From Candidatus Rokuibacteriota bacterium (GTDB lineage Bacteria; Methylomirabilota; Methylomirabilia; Rokubacteriales; CSP1-6): a DNA stretch of 64,000 nt. The stretch is from NCBI GenBank assembly GCA_030647435.1, contig JAUSJX010000022.1, positions 62,001 to 126,000 on the forward strand, written 5' to 3'. This document shows, one piece after another, positions 1 to 10,345 of the stretch. A model generated the notes under the pieces. That model was not told the origin of the DNA, searched no databases, and saw only the letters and a list, made by a program, of their open reading frames with translations. The stretch's first letter is position 1; each line of letters starts with the position of its first letter. The translations under genes and the position numbers were made by a program.

Positions 1-65
1 CATGCCGAACGGCATCTTGAAGCGATTGAATTGGCCCACGGTCAACATGCCGAAAGGCATGTTGA
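1..65. repeat. 45-bp-period repeat carrying a GAAA-loop hairpin, at the left edge
   Basis: A 20-base motif at 1-20 recurs at 46-65 with two differences, so the period is 45 bases. The second copy sits in a perfect 9-bp stem (43-51 with 56-64) closed by GAAA. The first copy keeps a 5-bp stem (2-6 with 11-15). On the minus strand the stretch is open and would read as a 15-residue repeat with Met-Pro-Phe-Gly-Met at each unit, but it runs off the left edge and no ribosome site is seen. It may be the end of a longer array. It lies just before the hemB ribosome site and could influence hemB translation. Confidence 0.6.
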
Positions 66-88
66 GGATGAATGAGGAGGCCTGATTT

Positions 89-1072
89 ATGCCGTATCCA
101 CTGTACCGGCCCCGCCGGCTCCGCGAGTCTCCGCTCCTGCGCAAGATGGTCCGCGAGACCGTGCTCCGCACGGACGACCTCATCTATCCGCTCTTTGCCG
201 TTCACGGTCGTGGCGTGCGCGAGCCCATCGGCCCCATGCCGGGGCAATTCCGCCTATCCATAGACGAGCTGCTCAAGGAGTGTAAGGACGCCGCGTCCAT
301 GGGCATCCCCGCGGTGCTGCTTTTCGGCCTGCCGGCGGAGAAGGACCCGCGCGGCGGCGAGGCGTACGCGGAGGACGGCATCGTCCAGCAGGCCGTGCGC
401 GCGGTGAAGGAGACCATCCCCGATCTCCTCGTCGTGACCGATGTCTGCCTCTGCGAGTACACGAGCCACGGCCACTGCGGCGTCGTCGAGGACGGCAGGG
501 TCAAGAACGACCCGACGCTCGATCTTCTCGCGCGCACGGCGGTGTCTCACGTCGAGGCGGGCGCCGACATGGTGGCGCCGTCCGACATGATGGACGGGCG
601 CGTGGCGGCCATCCGCGAGGCCCTCGACGAGTCGGGCTACCAGGAGACGCCGATCATGGCCTACTCGGCCAAGTACGCCTCGGCGTTCTACGGGCCGTTT
701 CGGGAGGCGGCGGACTCGACGCCGCAGTTCGGCGATCGGCGCTCCTACCAGATGGATCCCGCGAACTCGGTCGAGGCGATGCGCGAGGTCGCGCTCGACA
801 TTGACGAGGGCGCCGACATCGTGATGGTCAAGCCGGCGCTGCCGTACCTCGACGTCATTGCCAGGGTCAAGAACGAGTTCGGGCTTCCCGTGGCGGCCTA
901 CTCGGTGTCCGGCGAGTACGCCATGCTTCGCGCGGCGGGCCAGCTCGGCTGGCTCGACGAAGAGGCCGCCATGATGGAGGCGCTGACGGGCATCAGGCGG
1001 GCCGGCGCCGACATCGTCATCACCTACTTCGCCAAGGAGGCGGCGCGGATTCTGGAGCGGGGGCGGAGGTGA
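89..1072 (+). CDS. hemB: Delta-aminolevulinic acid dehydratase (porphobilinogen synthase)
   Basis: Condenses two 5-aminolevulinate molecules to porphobilinogen in the cytoplasm, an early step of tetrapyrrole (heme, B12) synthesis. At 327 aa it has the usual family length. The two Schiff-base lysines are visible as K195 (in MAYSAKYAS) and K248 (in [10 protein letters not shown]). A cysteine set at C120, C122 and C130 ([13 protein letters not shown]) indicates the zinc-dependent class. A clear AGGAGG at 75-80 lies 8 bases before the ATG and fixes the start. The stop overlaps the GTG start of the Rrf2 gene, so the two are probably translationally coupled. hemL follows about 2.3 kb downstream. 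Confidence 0.97.
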   Translation: MPYPLYRPRRLRESPLLRKMVRETVLRTDDLIYPLFAVHGRGVREPIGPMPGQFRLSIDELLKECKDAASMGIPAVLLFGLPAEKDPRGGEAYAEDGIVQQAVRAVKETIPDLLVVTDVCLCEYTSHGHCGVVEDGRVKNDPTLDLLARTAVSHVEAGADMVAPSDMMDGRVAAIREALDESGYQETPIMAYSAKYASAFYGPFREAADSTPQFGDRRSYQMDPANSVEAMREVALDIDEGADIVMVKPALPYLDVIARVKNEFGLPVAAYSVSGEYAMLRAAGQLGWLDEEAAMMEALTGIRRAGADIVITYFAKEAARILERGRR

Positions 1073-1515
1073 GGATCTCCGCGAAGGGCGAGTACGCCAT
1101 CAAGGCGATGCTCGACCTCGCCCTGTGCGACGACGGCGAGAGGCTCCAGCCGATCCAGGACATCGCCAGGCGGCAAGGCATTCCCCAGCGCTACCTCGAG
1201 CAGGTGCTGCTCGGGCTCAAGCGGGCGGGGTTTCTCCACTCGCGGCGCGGCTCGGCCGGCGGCTACCGCCTCGCGAAGCCGCCCGCCCAGATCACGGCCG
1301 GCGCGCTGCTCCGCGCCGTCGAGGGCCAGCAGGGGGTCGGTTCCGCCGGGCGCTCCGCGCGCGGGTCGGTCGGTGATGCGGGCGGCGACCTCATGCACCT
1401 CTGGCGGGCGGTGTGGGAGGCCGTGGATTCGGTGGTGGACGGCACGACCCTCGAGGATCTCAGGCGGCAGGCGTTGGAGCGGCGGGCGTCGACCAAGCCG
1501 ATGTACCACATCTGA
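1069..1515 (+). CDS. Rrf2-family transcriptional regulator, no cluster cysteines
   Basis: A 148-aa winged-helix repressor of the Rrf2 family. The N-terminus ([19 protein letters not shown]), the recognition helix region ([25 protein letters not shown]) and the wing ([12 protein letters not shown]) are typical. The only cysteine is C20 in the N-terminal helix, so the three-cysteine cluster site of IscR, NsrR or RirA is absent and no Fe-S cluster is expected. Cluster-free members include CymR, which controls cysteine metabolism together with cysteine synthase. This gene lies directly before a cysteine synthase cassette, so a CymR-like role is a reasonable inference. The GTG start overlaps the hemB stop by four bases. 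Confidence 0.88.
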   Translation: MRISAKGEYAIKAMLDLALCDDGERLQPIQDIARRQGIPQRYLEQVLLGLKRAGFLHSRRGSAGGYRLAKPPAQITAGALLRAVEGQQGVGSAGRSARGSVGDAGGDLMHLWRAVWEAVDSVVDGTTLEDLRRQALERRASTKPMYHI

Positions 1516-1562
1516 CCTTTTTTTTTGGCTGGGAACCTGCGTTCCCGATAGGATTGGACGCC
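1516..1562 (+). promoter_or_regulatory. T-run and palindrome before cysM, possible operator
   Basis: After the Rrf2 stop there is a run of nine T (1518-1526), then an inverted repeat GGGAAC (1531-1536) and GTTCCC (1541-1546) with a four-base spacer, then 16 bases to the cysM ATG. It could be an operator for the adjacent Rrf2 protein or a small RNA hairpin. The T run comes before the hairpin, so it is not a forward intrinsic terminator. Confidence 0.35.
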
Positions 1563-2507
<945 letters not shown>

Positions 2508-2526
2508 GAACGCAAGGAGAAGGGCC

Positions 2527-2865
2527 ATGAGCATTGACGTCTATATCCCGACGCCGTTTCGCCGCGCCACGAACAACACGGATCGCGTGTCCGTCGATGC
2601 GCGCGACGTCCGCGGGCTGCTCGACGAGCTCGAGGGGCGCTTCAGCGGCCTGAAGGGTCTCGTCCGCAACGAGGCCGGCGAAGTTCACCACCACGTCAAC
2701 ATCTACGTGAACAATGAGGGCATCGAGTCGCTCCAGGGGCTTCAGACGCCGCTGAAGGATGGCGACGAGGTCTCGATCATTCCAGCCCTTGCCGGGGGCG
2801 GGCCAGCCCTTGCAGGCGGCGGGCCGGCCCTTGCCGGGGGCGGGCCGGCCCTTGCGTGGGGCTGA
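2527..2865 (+). CDS. cysO: ThiS/MoaD-fold sulfur-carrier protein, CysO-like, with repeated C-terminal tail
   Basis: A 112-aa beta-grasp ubiquitin-like protein. Residues 1-91 look like CysO/MoaD and reach the expected C-terminal motif (SIIPALAGG), whose Gly-Gly would carry the thiocarboxylate. The protein does not end there: PALAGGG occurs three times, followed by PALAWG and the stop. The tail comes from four 21-bp units. To act as a sulfur carrier the tail must be trimmed to a Gly-Gly end, and the next gene encodes a JAMM protease able in principle to do this. The ATG is 19 bases after cysM, with an AAGGAGAAG ribosome site. Confidence 0.88.
   Translation: MSIDVYIPTPFRRATNNTDRVSVDARDVRGLLDELEGRFSGLKGLVRNEAGEVHHHVNIYVNNEGIESLQGLQTPLKDGDEVSIIPALAGGGPALAGGGPALAGGGPALAWG
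2782..2865 (+). repeat. Four 21-bp tandem units at the 3' end of cysO
   Basis: Units lie at 2782-2802, 2803-2823, 2824-2844 and 2845-2865. The first three encode PALAGGG and the last PALAWG plus stop. Units differ at a few positions (cca/ccg, gccggg/gcaggc). Because 21 is a multiple of three, changes in unit number keep the frame and change only the number of candidate Gly-Gly ends. Confidence 0.95.
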
Positions 2866-2875
2866 CTCGCGCACG

Positions 2876-3335
2876 ATGATCCTGACGCCAGAGGAATACG
2901 CCCGGATCCAGGCCCAGGCGCTTGCTGAGTACCCGTCCGAGTGCTGCGGGGTCGTGATGGAGCGACCAGGTGCTTCGCCCGAGCGTCTCCTCCTGGCGTG
3001 CCGCAACATTCAGAACGAGCTGCATGCCAAGGACCCCAAGCGTCACCCTCGCGATGCGCGGACGGCCTACTACATCGACCCGCGAGACCTGATCGCCATG
3101 GGCCGCCACGAGGCGCAGGGCTTCCGGGTCCTGACGATCTACCACTCGCACATCGACGCCGGCGCATACTTTTCCCCCACCGACAGGGCCAACGCCTTGA
3201 TCAACGGCGAGCCCGCCTATCCCGACGCGGCCTACGTGGTGCTCTCCGTCGCCGAGCGGCGTGTGGCGGAGGTGGAGGCGTTTCGGTGGGACCTGGCGAT
3301 CCGCGACTTCGGCGCCGTCAACTGGAAGAAGCCGG

Positions 3336-3343
<8 letters not shown>
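2876..3343 (+). CDS. mec: JAMM/MPN+ zinc metalloprotease, Mec-like
   Basis: A 155-aa Mov34/JAB1-type isopeptidase. The full JAMM set is visible: E22 (SECCG) and H90-x-H92-x7-S100-x2-D103 ([15 protein letters not shown]). In mycobacteria the homologous Mec+ releases cysteine from the CysO-cysteine adduct. In quinolobactin synthesis a related protease trims the sulfur carrier to expose Gly-Gly. Here one enzyme may do either or both, since the carrier before it has an extended tail. The frame is open upstream through the cysO repeats, but the ATG at 2876 gives the normal N-terminus. The stop overlaps the hemL start by eight bases. Confidence 0.9.
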
Positions 3344-4640
<1,297 letters not shown>

Positions 4641-4946
4641 GCCGGTCCACATTGGCCCGCCGGGCCCTCTGGCCGGACATCGCTATTGACCTCGATTTTC
4701 CAGCGTGATAGGGTTCGCACGGCCGCGAGCCCGGAGCCTCGTCGTTCCATTCACAGGCCAGCTTGGATCGCACGTCTTGGAAGCGCATGTCTTGCCTGCG
4801 CGATGCCGCGCGAGGAGCGTACGAGCGTAGATGGTCTGTGAGCTCGCCGTTTCCGTCCCAGCCTCAACCTCCGGAATCCAAGCGCCCCCGTTTCATCACC
4901 GCAGCAGTTCGGCCCATTCCAGGACAGCCGCTGCAGGGAGAGGTGA
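4641..4946 (+). promoter_or_regulatory. Intergenic leader with candidate promoter for the complex III operon
   Basis: This 306-base gap holds no convincing gene. A GC palindrome lies at about 4653-4665 just after hemL. A sigma-70-like pair follows: TTGACC (4686-4691), 17 bases, TAGGGT (4709-4714), predicting a transcript start near 4721 and a leader of about 225 bases. GGGAGAGG at 4937-4944 is the ribosome site for actB. Confidence 0.4.
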
Positions 4947-7900
4947 ATGAGCGGGATCGATCGCCGGTCATTCTTCAAAATCGTCGCGACCTCCGGGGCG
5001 GCCGTGGCCGCGGGCGGCTGCGGCCAGGACGCAGACGAGCTCTTGGGGCGGGTACCGCAGAAGCTGATTCCATACGTAGTCCCGCCGGACGGGATCGTGC
5101 CGGGCGTGGCGTCGTATTTTTCCACGGTGTGCCGCGAGTGCCCGGCGGGCTGCGGCCTCGTCGCCAAGAACCGCGACGGGAGGGTCATCAAGCTGGAGGG
5201 CAATCCCGACCACCCGGTCAACGCGGGCGCCCTCTGCATCCGTGGGCAGGCCGCGCTCCCGGGGCTGTACCACCCGGACCGCTACCGCGGCCCGCTCCAG
5301 GCCGGCAAGCCGGTCGGCTGGGATGAGGCCGAGAAGCAGCTCGCAGCCAAGCTGGCGGAGCTCGTCAAGGGACGGCAGGGGAGCCGGGTCGCCCTCGTAA
5401 GCGGCCTCGAGACGGGAAGCCTCGGACGGCTCATGGACGAATGGACGCGCGCGCTCGGCGCGAGAGCGCGCATCGCGTACGAACCGCTCGGCTACGAAGC
5501 CCTCCGCGCGGCCAACCGCGCGACCTTCGGCCGCGACGCCATCCCGCACTACGCCATCGAAGACGCGGGCTATTTGCTGTCCTTCGGCGCCGACTTCCTC
5601 GAGACCTGGCTCAACCCAGTCTCTTACGCCGGTTCATTTGCCAAGATGCACGCGCTCGGCCGCGGGCGGGCCGGCACGTTCGTCGCCGTCGAGCCCCGCC
5701 AGTCCATGACGGCCGGCAACGCGGACGAATGGCTGCGCAATGCCCCTGGCACCGAAGGGCTCCTGGCCTTGGCGATCCTCAAGGCGATCGTCGACGAGGG
5801 GCTCCAGGCCAAGGAGGCTGACGCGGGGGCGCTACGCGCCGCGGTCAAGGGCGTGGATCTGGCGAAGGCCGCCCTAGTCTCGGGCGTCTCCGCCGAAGCG
5901 ATCAAGCGCGTCGCCCACGCTTTCGCGGGTGCCAACGGCGCTCTGGCGGTGGGCGGCGGCATGGCCGCGGCGGGGCCTCAGGCTACGGAGACTCTCGTGG
6001 CGGTCAACCTCCTGAATGTCGCCGTCGGCGCGGTCGGGAAGACCGTCCGCTTCGGCGCCGACTCGCCGCTCGGCAAGGCGAGCCCCTACGCCGACATGCT
6101 CAAGCTGGCGAAGGCCATGGCCGCGGGCGAGATCGAGGTGCTGATCCTGGCCGACGTCAACCCGGTCTACGGCATGCCGCCCAAGTCGGGCTTCGTCGAG
6201 GCGCTCGCCAAGGTGCCGCTGGTGGTGAGCTTGGCCAGCCGGCCAAGCGACAGCACGGCGAAGGCCGGGCTCGTTCTCCCGTCGCTGCACCCGCTCGAGT
6301 CCTGGGGCGACTATGCGGCGCGGGACGGCGTCATCGGGCTCATGCAGCCGACGATGGGACCCGTGGTGATCGACGGCAAGCCGGTCGAGGGGAAGGCGAC
6401 GGGTGACATCCTGCTGTCGGTCGGCCGCCAGGCGCTCGGGACGGAAGAAGGCAAGGGCCCGCTCAAGTGGGCGAGCTTCGAGGCCTACGTCAAGGAGCAG
6501 TGGCAGGGGCTCCAGCGGGAGTACGGCGCGGGCAAGCCCTTCGCCGACTTCTGGGAAGAATCATTGAGACGGGGCGGCGCCTGGCGCGCTGCGGTTCCCG
6601 CCGGCGTAGCGGCGAAGATCGACCCGAGCCGCGTGAGTAGAGAGCCCGCGAAGCTGGAGGGCGCCGGCACCCACGCGCTCATCGTCTATCCCTCGTCGCG
6701 CTTCTACGACGGTCGCGGCGCCGACCAGCCCTGGCTCCAGGAAACGCCCGACACCATGACGCAGATCGCCTGGGACGGATGGGTCGAGGTGCCGGTCGAG
6801 GCCGCGGCCAAGCTCGCGCTCGAACGCGGCGACATGGTCAAGCTGACCTCGCCCCACGGCAGCATCGAGCTTCCCGCCTGGCCGTCCAAGACGCTGCACC
6901 CGGCGGCGGTGGCCGTGGCCATGGGGCAGGGGCACGAATTCCCGGGCGCCTTTGCTCGAGGCGGCCGGCTTCGAAGCACCGTTTCCAACGACGTGGTTCT
7001 CAATACGGGCGCCAATCCCATGCACCTTCTCGGCCCCGCGCCCGAGACCGCCTCGGGCGGGCTGCCGCACCTGGCCGTGAGGGTCTCCCTCGCCAAGACA
7101 GGGGCGCGGCGACCGCTCGCCATCCCGCAGGCCACCTTCGACGACGACAACCGCGACATCGTCGAGGTGGTGGGGCTGGCCGCGGCGCGCGAGATGGAGC
7201 TGCGCGGCAAGGCCCCGGAGGGCGCGAGCCACCCGAGCATGTACCCCGCGGTCAAGTACCCCGAGTACCGATGGGGCATGGCGGTGGACTCCGACGCGTG
7301 CACCGGCTGCCAGGCCTGTGTCGTTGCCTGCTCGGCCGAGAACAACGTGCCGGTTGTCGGCAAGGCCCAGGTCGCGTACGGCCGCGCCCAGCAGTGGATA
7401 CGCCTCGAGCGCTGGGAGCACGGCCCGGCGGGCAAGGCCGTCAACGTTTTCCAGCCCATGTTCTGCCAGCACTGCGAGATCGCGCCGTGCGAGCCTGTCT
7501 GCCCGGTCTACGCCGCCTACCACACCAAGGAAGGCCTCAACGCGCAGGTCTACAACCGCTGTGTCGGCACGCGCTACTGCGGCAACAACTGCCCGTACCA
7601 CGTCCGGCGCTTCAACTGGTTCAACTACACGTGGACGGCGCCGCTTGACCTTCAGCTGAATCCCGACGTGACCGTGCGCCAGCTTGGCGTCATGGAGAAG
7701 TGCACCATGTGCCTGCAGCGCATCGAGAAGGGCAAGAACGACGCCCGCGATGCCGGCCGCGCCGTCAAGGACGGCGACGTCCAAACGGCCTGCCAGCAGA
7801 CCTGCCCGACCCAGGCCATCACCTTCGGCAACCTCAAGGAGGCCACAGCAAGGGTGTCGAAGCTCTCCGTGAGTCCGCGAGGCTACCACGTGCTCCGCGA

Positions 7901-7991
7901 GCTCGGCACGCGGCCGGCCGTCACGTACCTCGCGAAGGTGGTCCGCGGCGCGGTGCCCGGCCACGGCGACGGGAAGGAGCACAAGGCATGA
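4947..7991 (+). CDS. actB: Alternative complex III subunit B (molybdopterin-oxidoreductase-like domain fused to Fe-S domain)
   Basis: A 1014-aa exported iron-sulfur subunit. A twin-arginine signal (RRSFFK, residues 6-11) opens the protein. The N-terminal two thirds resemble molybdopterin oxidoreductases, and a cysteine set fitting a 4Fe-4S site lies at C62, C65, C69 and C97. The C-terminal third is a ferredoxin-like domain with many cysteines, starting at CTGCQACVVAC (about 784-794) and continuing through CQHCEIAPCEPVCP, CGNNCP, CTMC and CQQTCP. It would pass electrons from quinol to a c-type cytochrome at the outer face of the membrane. No ActA pentaheme gene precedes it. A polysulfide-reductase-like fusion is possible, but ActD, ActE and ActF downstream favour complex III. 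Confidence 0.88.
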   Translation: MSGIDRRSFFKIVATSGAAVAAGGCGQDADELLGRVPQKLIPYVVPPDGIVPGVASYFSTVCRECPAGCGLVAKNRDGRVIKLEGNPDHPVNAGALCIRGQAALPGLYHPDRYRGPLQAGKPVGWDEAEKQLAAKLAELVKGRQGSRVALVSGLETGSLGRLMDEWTRALGARARIAYEPLGYEALRAANRATFGRDAIPHYAIEDAGYLLSFGADFLETWLNPVSYAGSFAKMHALGRGRAGTFVAVEPRQSMTAGNADEWLRNAPGTEGLLALAILKAIVDEGLQAKEADAGALRAAVKGVDLAKAALVSGVSAEAIKRVAHAFAGANGALAVGGGMAAAGPQATETLVAVNLLNVAVGAVGKTVRFGADSPLGKASPYADMLKLAKAMAAGEIEVLILADVNPVYGMPPKSGFVEALAKVPLVVSLASRPSDSTAKAGLVLPSLHPLESWGDYAARDGVIGLMQPTMGPVVIDGKPVEGKATGDILLSVGRQALGTEEGKGPLKWASFEAYVKEQWQGLQREYGAGKPFADFWEESLRRGGAWRAAVPAGVAAKIDPSRVSREPAKLEGAGTHALIVYPSSRFYDGRGADQPWLQETPDTMTQIAWDGWVEVPVEAAAKLALERGDMVKLTSPHGSIELPAWPSKTLHPAAVAVAMGQGHEFPGAFARGGRLRSTVSNDVVLNTGANPMHLLGPAPETASGGLPHLAVRVSLAKTGARRPLAIPQATFDDDNRDIVEVVGLAAAREMELRGKAPEGASHPSMYPAVKYPEYRWGMAVDSDACTGCQACVVACSAENNVPVVGKAQVAYGRAQQWIRLERWEHGPAGKAVNVFQPMFCQHCEIAPCEPVCPVYAAYHTKEGLNAQVYNRCVGTRYCGNNCPYHVRRFNWFNYTWTAPLDLQLNPDVTVRQLGVMEKCTMCLQRIEKGKNDARDAGRAVKDGDVQTACQQTCPTQAITFGNLKEATARVSKLSVSPRGYHVLRELGTRPAVTYLAKVVRGAVPGHGDGKEHKA

Positions 7992-9334
7992 GCGCGGCGA
8001 CCCAACCGGGGCAGCCGAGTTGGGCGGACGTCAACCGCGACGTCATCCGGACCGTGGGCATGCCGGGCAACACCTACTTCGCCTGGATGTGCCTCGTCGG
8101 GCTGACGCTCGGCGCGGGTGTGGTCGCGTGGAGCTGGCAGATCTGGTCGGGCATGGGCGCGGCCGGCAAGCGCACGCCGCAGATGTGGGCGATGTACATC
8201 ACGACCTTCGTGTTCTGGATCGGCATCGGGCACGCGGGCACGCTGATCTCGGCGGTCCTGTACCTGTTCCGGGCCAGGTGGCGGACGTCCATCTACCGCG
8301 GCGCGGAGGCGATGACGGTCTTCGCCGTCATGACCGCGGGCCTTTTCCCGCTGATCCACGCCGGCCGCATGTGGTTCGCCTACTGGCTGATGCCGTACCC
8401 GAACCAGCGCTACCTCTGGCCGAATTTCAAATCCCCGCTCGTCTGGGACGTCTTCGCCATCTCGACCTACCTGACGATCAGCGTGGTCTTCTTCATCGTC
8501 GGGCTGGTGCCGGACATCGCGGCACTCCGCGACAGCGCGACGGGCTTCAAGAAGAAGATCTACACGGTGATGGCGCTCGGCTGGGAGGGTTCGGACTCGC
8601 AGTGGCGCCACTACCGGCGCGGGTACGGTCTCCTCGCCGCCCTGGCGACACCGCTGGTGCTCTCGGTGCACAGCGTCGTGTCCTTCGACTTCGCGGTGGC
8701 GCTCGTGCCCGGATGGCACTCGACGCTCTTCGCGCCCTTCTTCGTGGACGGCGCCATCTTCTCCGGCTTCGCCATGGTGCTGGTGCTGATCCTGCCCATG
8801 CGCTACGTGTTCAACTGGTACGGCTACATCACGGACAAGCACCTCGACGCGATGGCCAAGCTGATCCTGGTCACGAGCCTGGTCCTGACCTACTTCTACG
8901 CGTGCGAGGCTTTCACGTCCTGGTACAGTGCCGACCACTACGAGCGGGCTTCGCTCTTCGACCGGGCGACCAAGCAGTACGCCTGGGCCTTCTGGCTGCA
9001 GTACCTCTGCAACAGCCTGGCGCCGCTCGTCTTCTTCTGGAAGAAGCCGCGCACCCACGTGATAACGCTGTACGTGGTCTCGATCCTGGTGCTGATCGGG
9101 ATGTGGTTCGAGCGCTTCAACATCATCGTCCTGGGCCTGGGTTTCGACTTCTACCCGTACACCTGGGGCACGTACGTCCCGACCGTGACGGACTCGACCA
9201 TCATCGTCGGCTCCTTCGCGTGGTTCTTCCTGCTGTTCCTGGGCTTCATCCGGGTGATGCCGTCCCTATCCATCGTGGAGGTCAAGGAAACGCTGCCGCA
9301 CCCGTTCAAGCACGCCCACGAAGGGCATCACTAG
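7988..9334 (+). CDS. actC: Alternative complex III subunit C, NrfD-like quinol-binding membrane protein
   Basis: A 448-aa integral membrane protein of the NrfD/PsrC family with about ten hydrophobic segments. It contains the expected N-terminal phrase (WADVNRDVIRT), a mid-protein His (LSVHSVVSFDFA) of the kind placed near the quinol site, and a histidine-rich end (HAHEGHH). It should hold a quinol site and pass electrons to ActB. The ATG at 7988 overlaps the actB stop by four bases. The frame is open much further upstream, but that part is antisense-style shadow of actB. Confidence 0.93.
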   Translation: MSAATQPGQPSWADVNRDVIRTVGMPGNTYFAWMCLVGLTLGAGVVAWSWQIWSGMGAAGKRTPQMWAMYITTFVFWIGIGHAGTLISAVLYLFRARWRTSIYRGAEAMTVFAVMTAGLFPLIHAGRMWFAYWLMPYPNQRYLWPNFKSPLVWDVFAISTYLTISVVFFIVGLVPDIAALRDSATGFKKKIYTVMALGWEGSDSQWRHYRRGYGLLAALATPLVLSVHSVVSFDFAVALVPGWHSTLFAPFFVDGAIFSGFAMVLVLILPMRYVFNWYGYITDKHLDAMAKLILVTSLVLTYFYACEAFTSWYSADHYERASLFDRATKQYAWAFWLQYLCNSLAPLVFFWKKPRTHVITLYVVSILVLIGMWFERFNIIVLGLGFDFYPYTWGTYVPTVTDSTIIVGSFAWFFLLFLGFIRVMPSLSIVEVKETLPHPFKHAHEGHH

Positions 9335-9335
9335 C

Positions 9336-9842
9336 ATGGCCACGGCCAACGTGCTGGGAGTCTTCGCCCACGTCGACACGACACTGGACGCCATCCGGAC
9401 GCTCCGCGACAAGGGCTTCTCGGAGCTGACCGTCTACACGCCGGTGCCGGTCGAGGAGATCGAGGAGGAGATCGAGAAGGTCCGGCCGCTCAGCAAGGTG
9501 CGGCTCTTCACGCTGGTCGGCGCCCTGACGGGGACGGCCACGGGCTTCTTCCTGACCATCTGGTCCTCGCTCAAGTGGGAGCTGGTCACGGGGGGCAAGG
9601 CGCCGGTGTCCTTCCCGCCGTTCGTCATCATCGCCTTCGAGCTGACGATCCTCTTCGGAGGTCTCGCGACCCTGGTCGCCGTCCTCCTGCTGGGCAGGCT
9701 GCCGAGGCTCAAGCCGTCGGCGACCTACGACCCGCGCTTCACCGTGGACCGCTTCGGGGTGGCCGTCGCCTGCCCCGCCGAGACCGCCGACCAGGTCCGC
9801 TCCCTCCTGACCGCCGCGGGGGCGGAGGAGGTCAGGCGATGA
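9336..9842 (+). CDS. actD: Alternative complex III subunit D (DUF3341 membrane protein)
   Basis: A 168-aa protein with a soluble N-terminal part (VLGVFAHVDTTLDAI) and two membrane segments near residues 57-75 and 90-115, the normal make-up of ActD. It has no cofactor motif. In solved complexes the subunit packs against ActC/ActF as a structural piece. It begins one base after actC ends and overlaps actE by four bases (ATGA). Confidence 0.9.
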   Translation: MATANVLGVFAHVDTTLDAIRTLRDKGFSELTVYTPVPVEEIEEEIEKVRPLSKVRLFTLVGALTGTATGFFLTIWSSLKWELVTGGKAPVSFPPFVIIAFELTILFGGLATLVAVLLLGRLPRLKPSATYDPRFTVDRFGVAVACPAETADQVRSLLTAAGAEEVRR

Positions 9843-10345
9843 TGAAGTACGTCTTCGTCCTCGTGCTCCTGGCCGTGGGCGCGGTCGCGGGTGTGCAGGG
9901 CGTGGCCCTCCTGTACCGCTGGAACCACGACATGGCAGAGACCCAGCGCGTGATGCCCGGCGAGATGAACTTCGCGATGGCCCCCGGCAGTCTCCCTCGG
10001 AGCGGCAGCCAGCTCTACTACGCGAAGGAGCAGCGCGAGGCCGCGTCCCTAAGGAAGAACCCGGTGCCGGCCACCCCCGAGTCCACCAAGAAGGGCGGCG
10101 ATCTCTACGTCGTGTACTGCACGCCCTGCCACGGCGCCTCGGGCAAGGGCGACGGCCTCGTGGCGGCGAAGTTCGTGACTCCCGCGGATCTGACCAACCC
10201 CGCCCTCCAGAAGGCGCGTACCGACGGCTACTGGCAGAGCTACCTCTCGGTCGGCGGCGCCGTCATGCCGTCCTATGGCGAGTCGCTGTCCGCCGAGGAA
10301 CGGTGGCACGTGATCAACTACCTCCGGACCCTGGCCGCGAAATGA
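9839..10345 (+). CDS. actE: Alternative complex III subunit E, membrane-anchored monoheme cytochrome c
   Basis: A 168-aa protein. Residues 1-25 form an N-terminal membrane anchor without a lipobox cysteine. One heme c motif is seen, C94-x2-C97-H98 (YCTPCHGASGKGDG), with M143 (GGAVMPSYG) as likely sixth ligand. It is the only heme protein in this operon, so it is the obvious local electron exit from ActB. Two ATG codons overlap (9839 and 9842); the first overlaps the actD stop. Confidence 0.92.
   Translation: MMKYVFVLVLLAVGAVAGVQGVALLYRWNHDMAETQRVMPGEMNFAMAPGSLPRSGSQLYYAKEQREAASLRKNPVPATPESTKKGGDLYVVYCTPCHGASGKGDGLVAAKFVTPADLTNPALQKARTDGYWQSYLSVGGAVMPSYGESLSAEERWHVINYLRTLAAK

Noticed and set aside
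1518-1546. T run plus hairpin as an intrinsic terminator after the Rrf2 gene
   Set aside because: The T run precedes the hairpin on the plus strand, so a plus-strand terminator is not formed.
4763-5326. A 187-codon plus frame across the start of actB
   Set aside because: It overlaps the well-supported actB start in another frame and is Arg/Gly-rich as expected of a GC-rich shadow.
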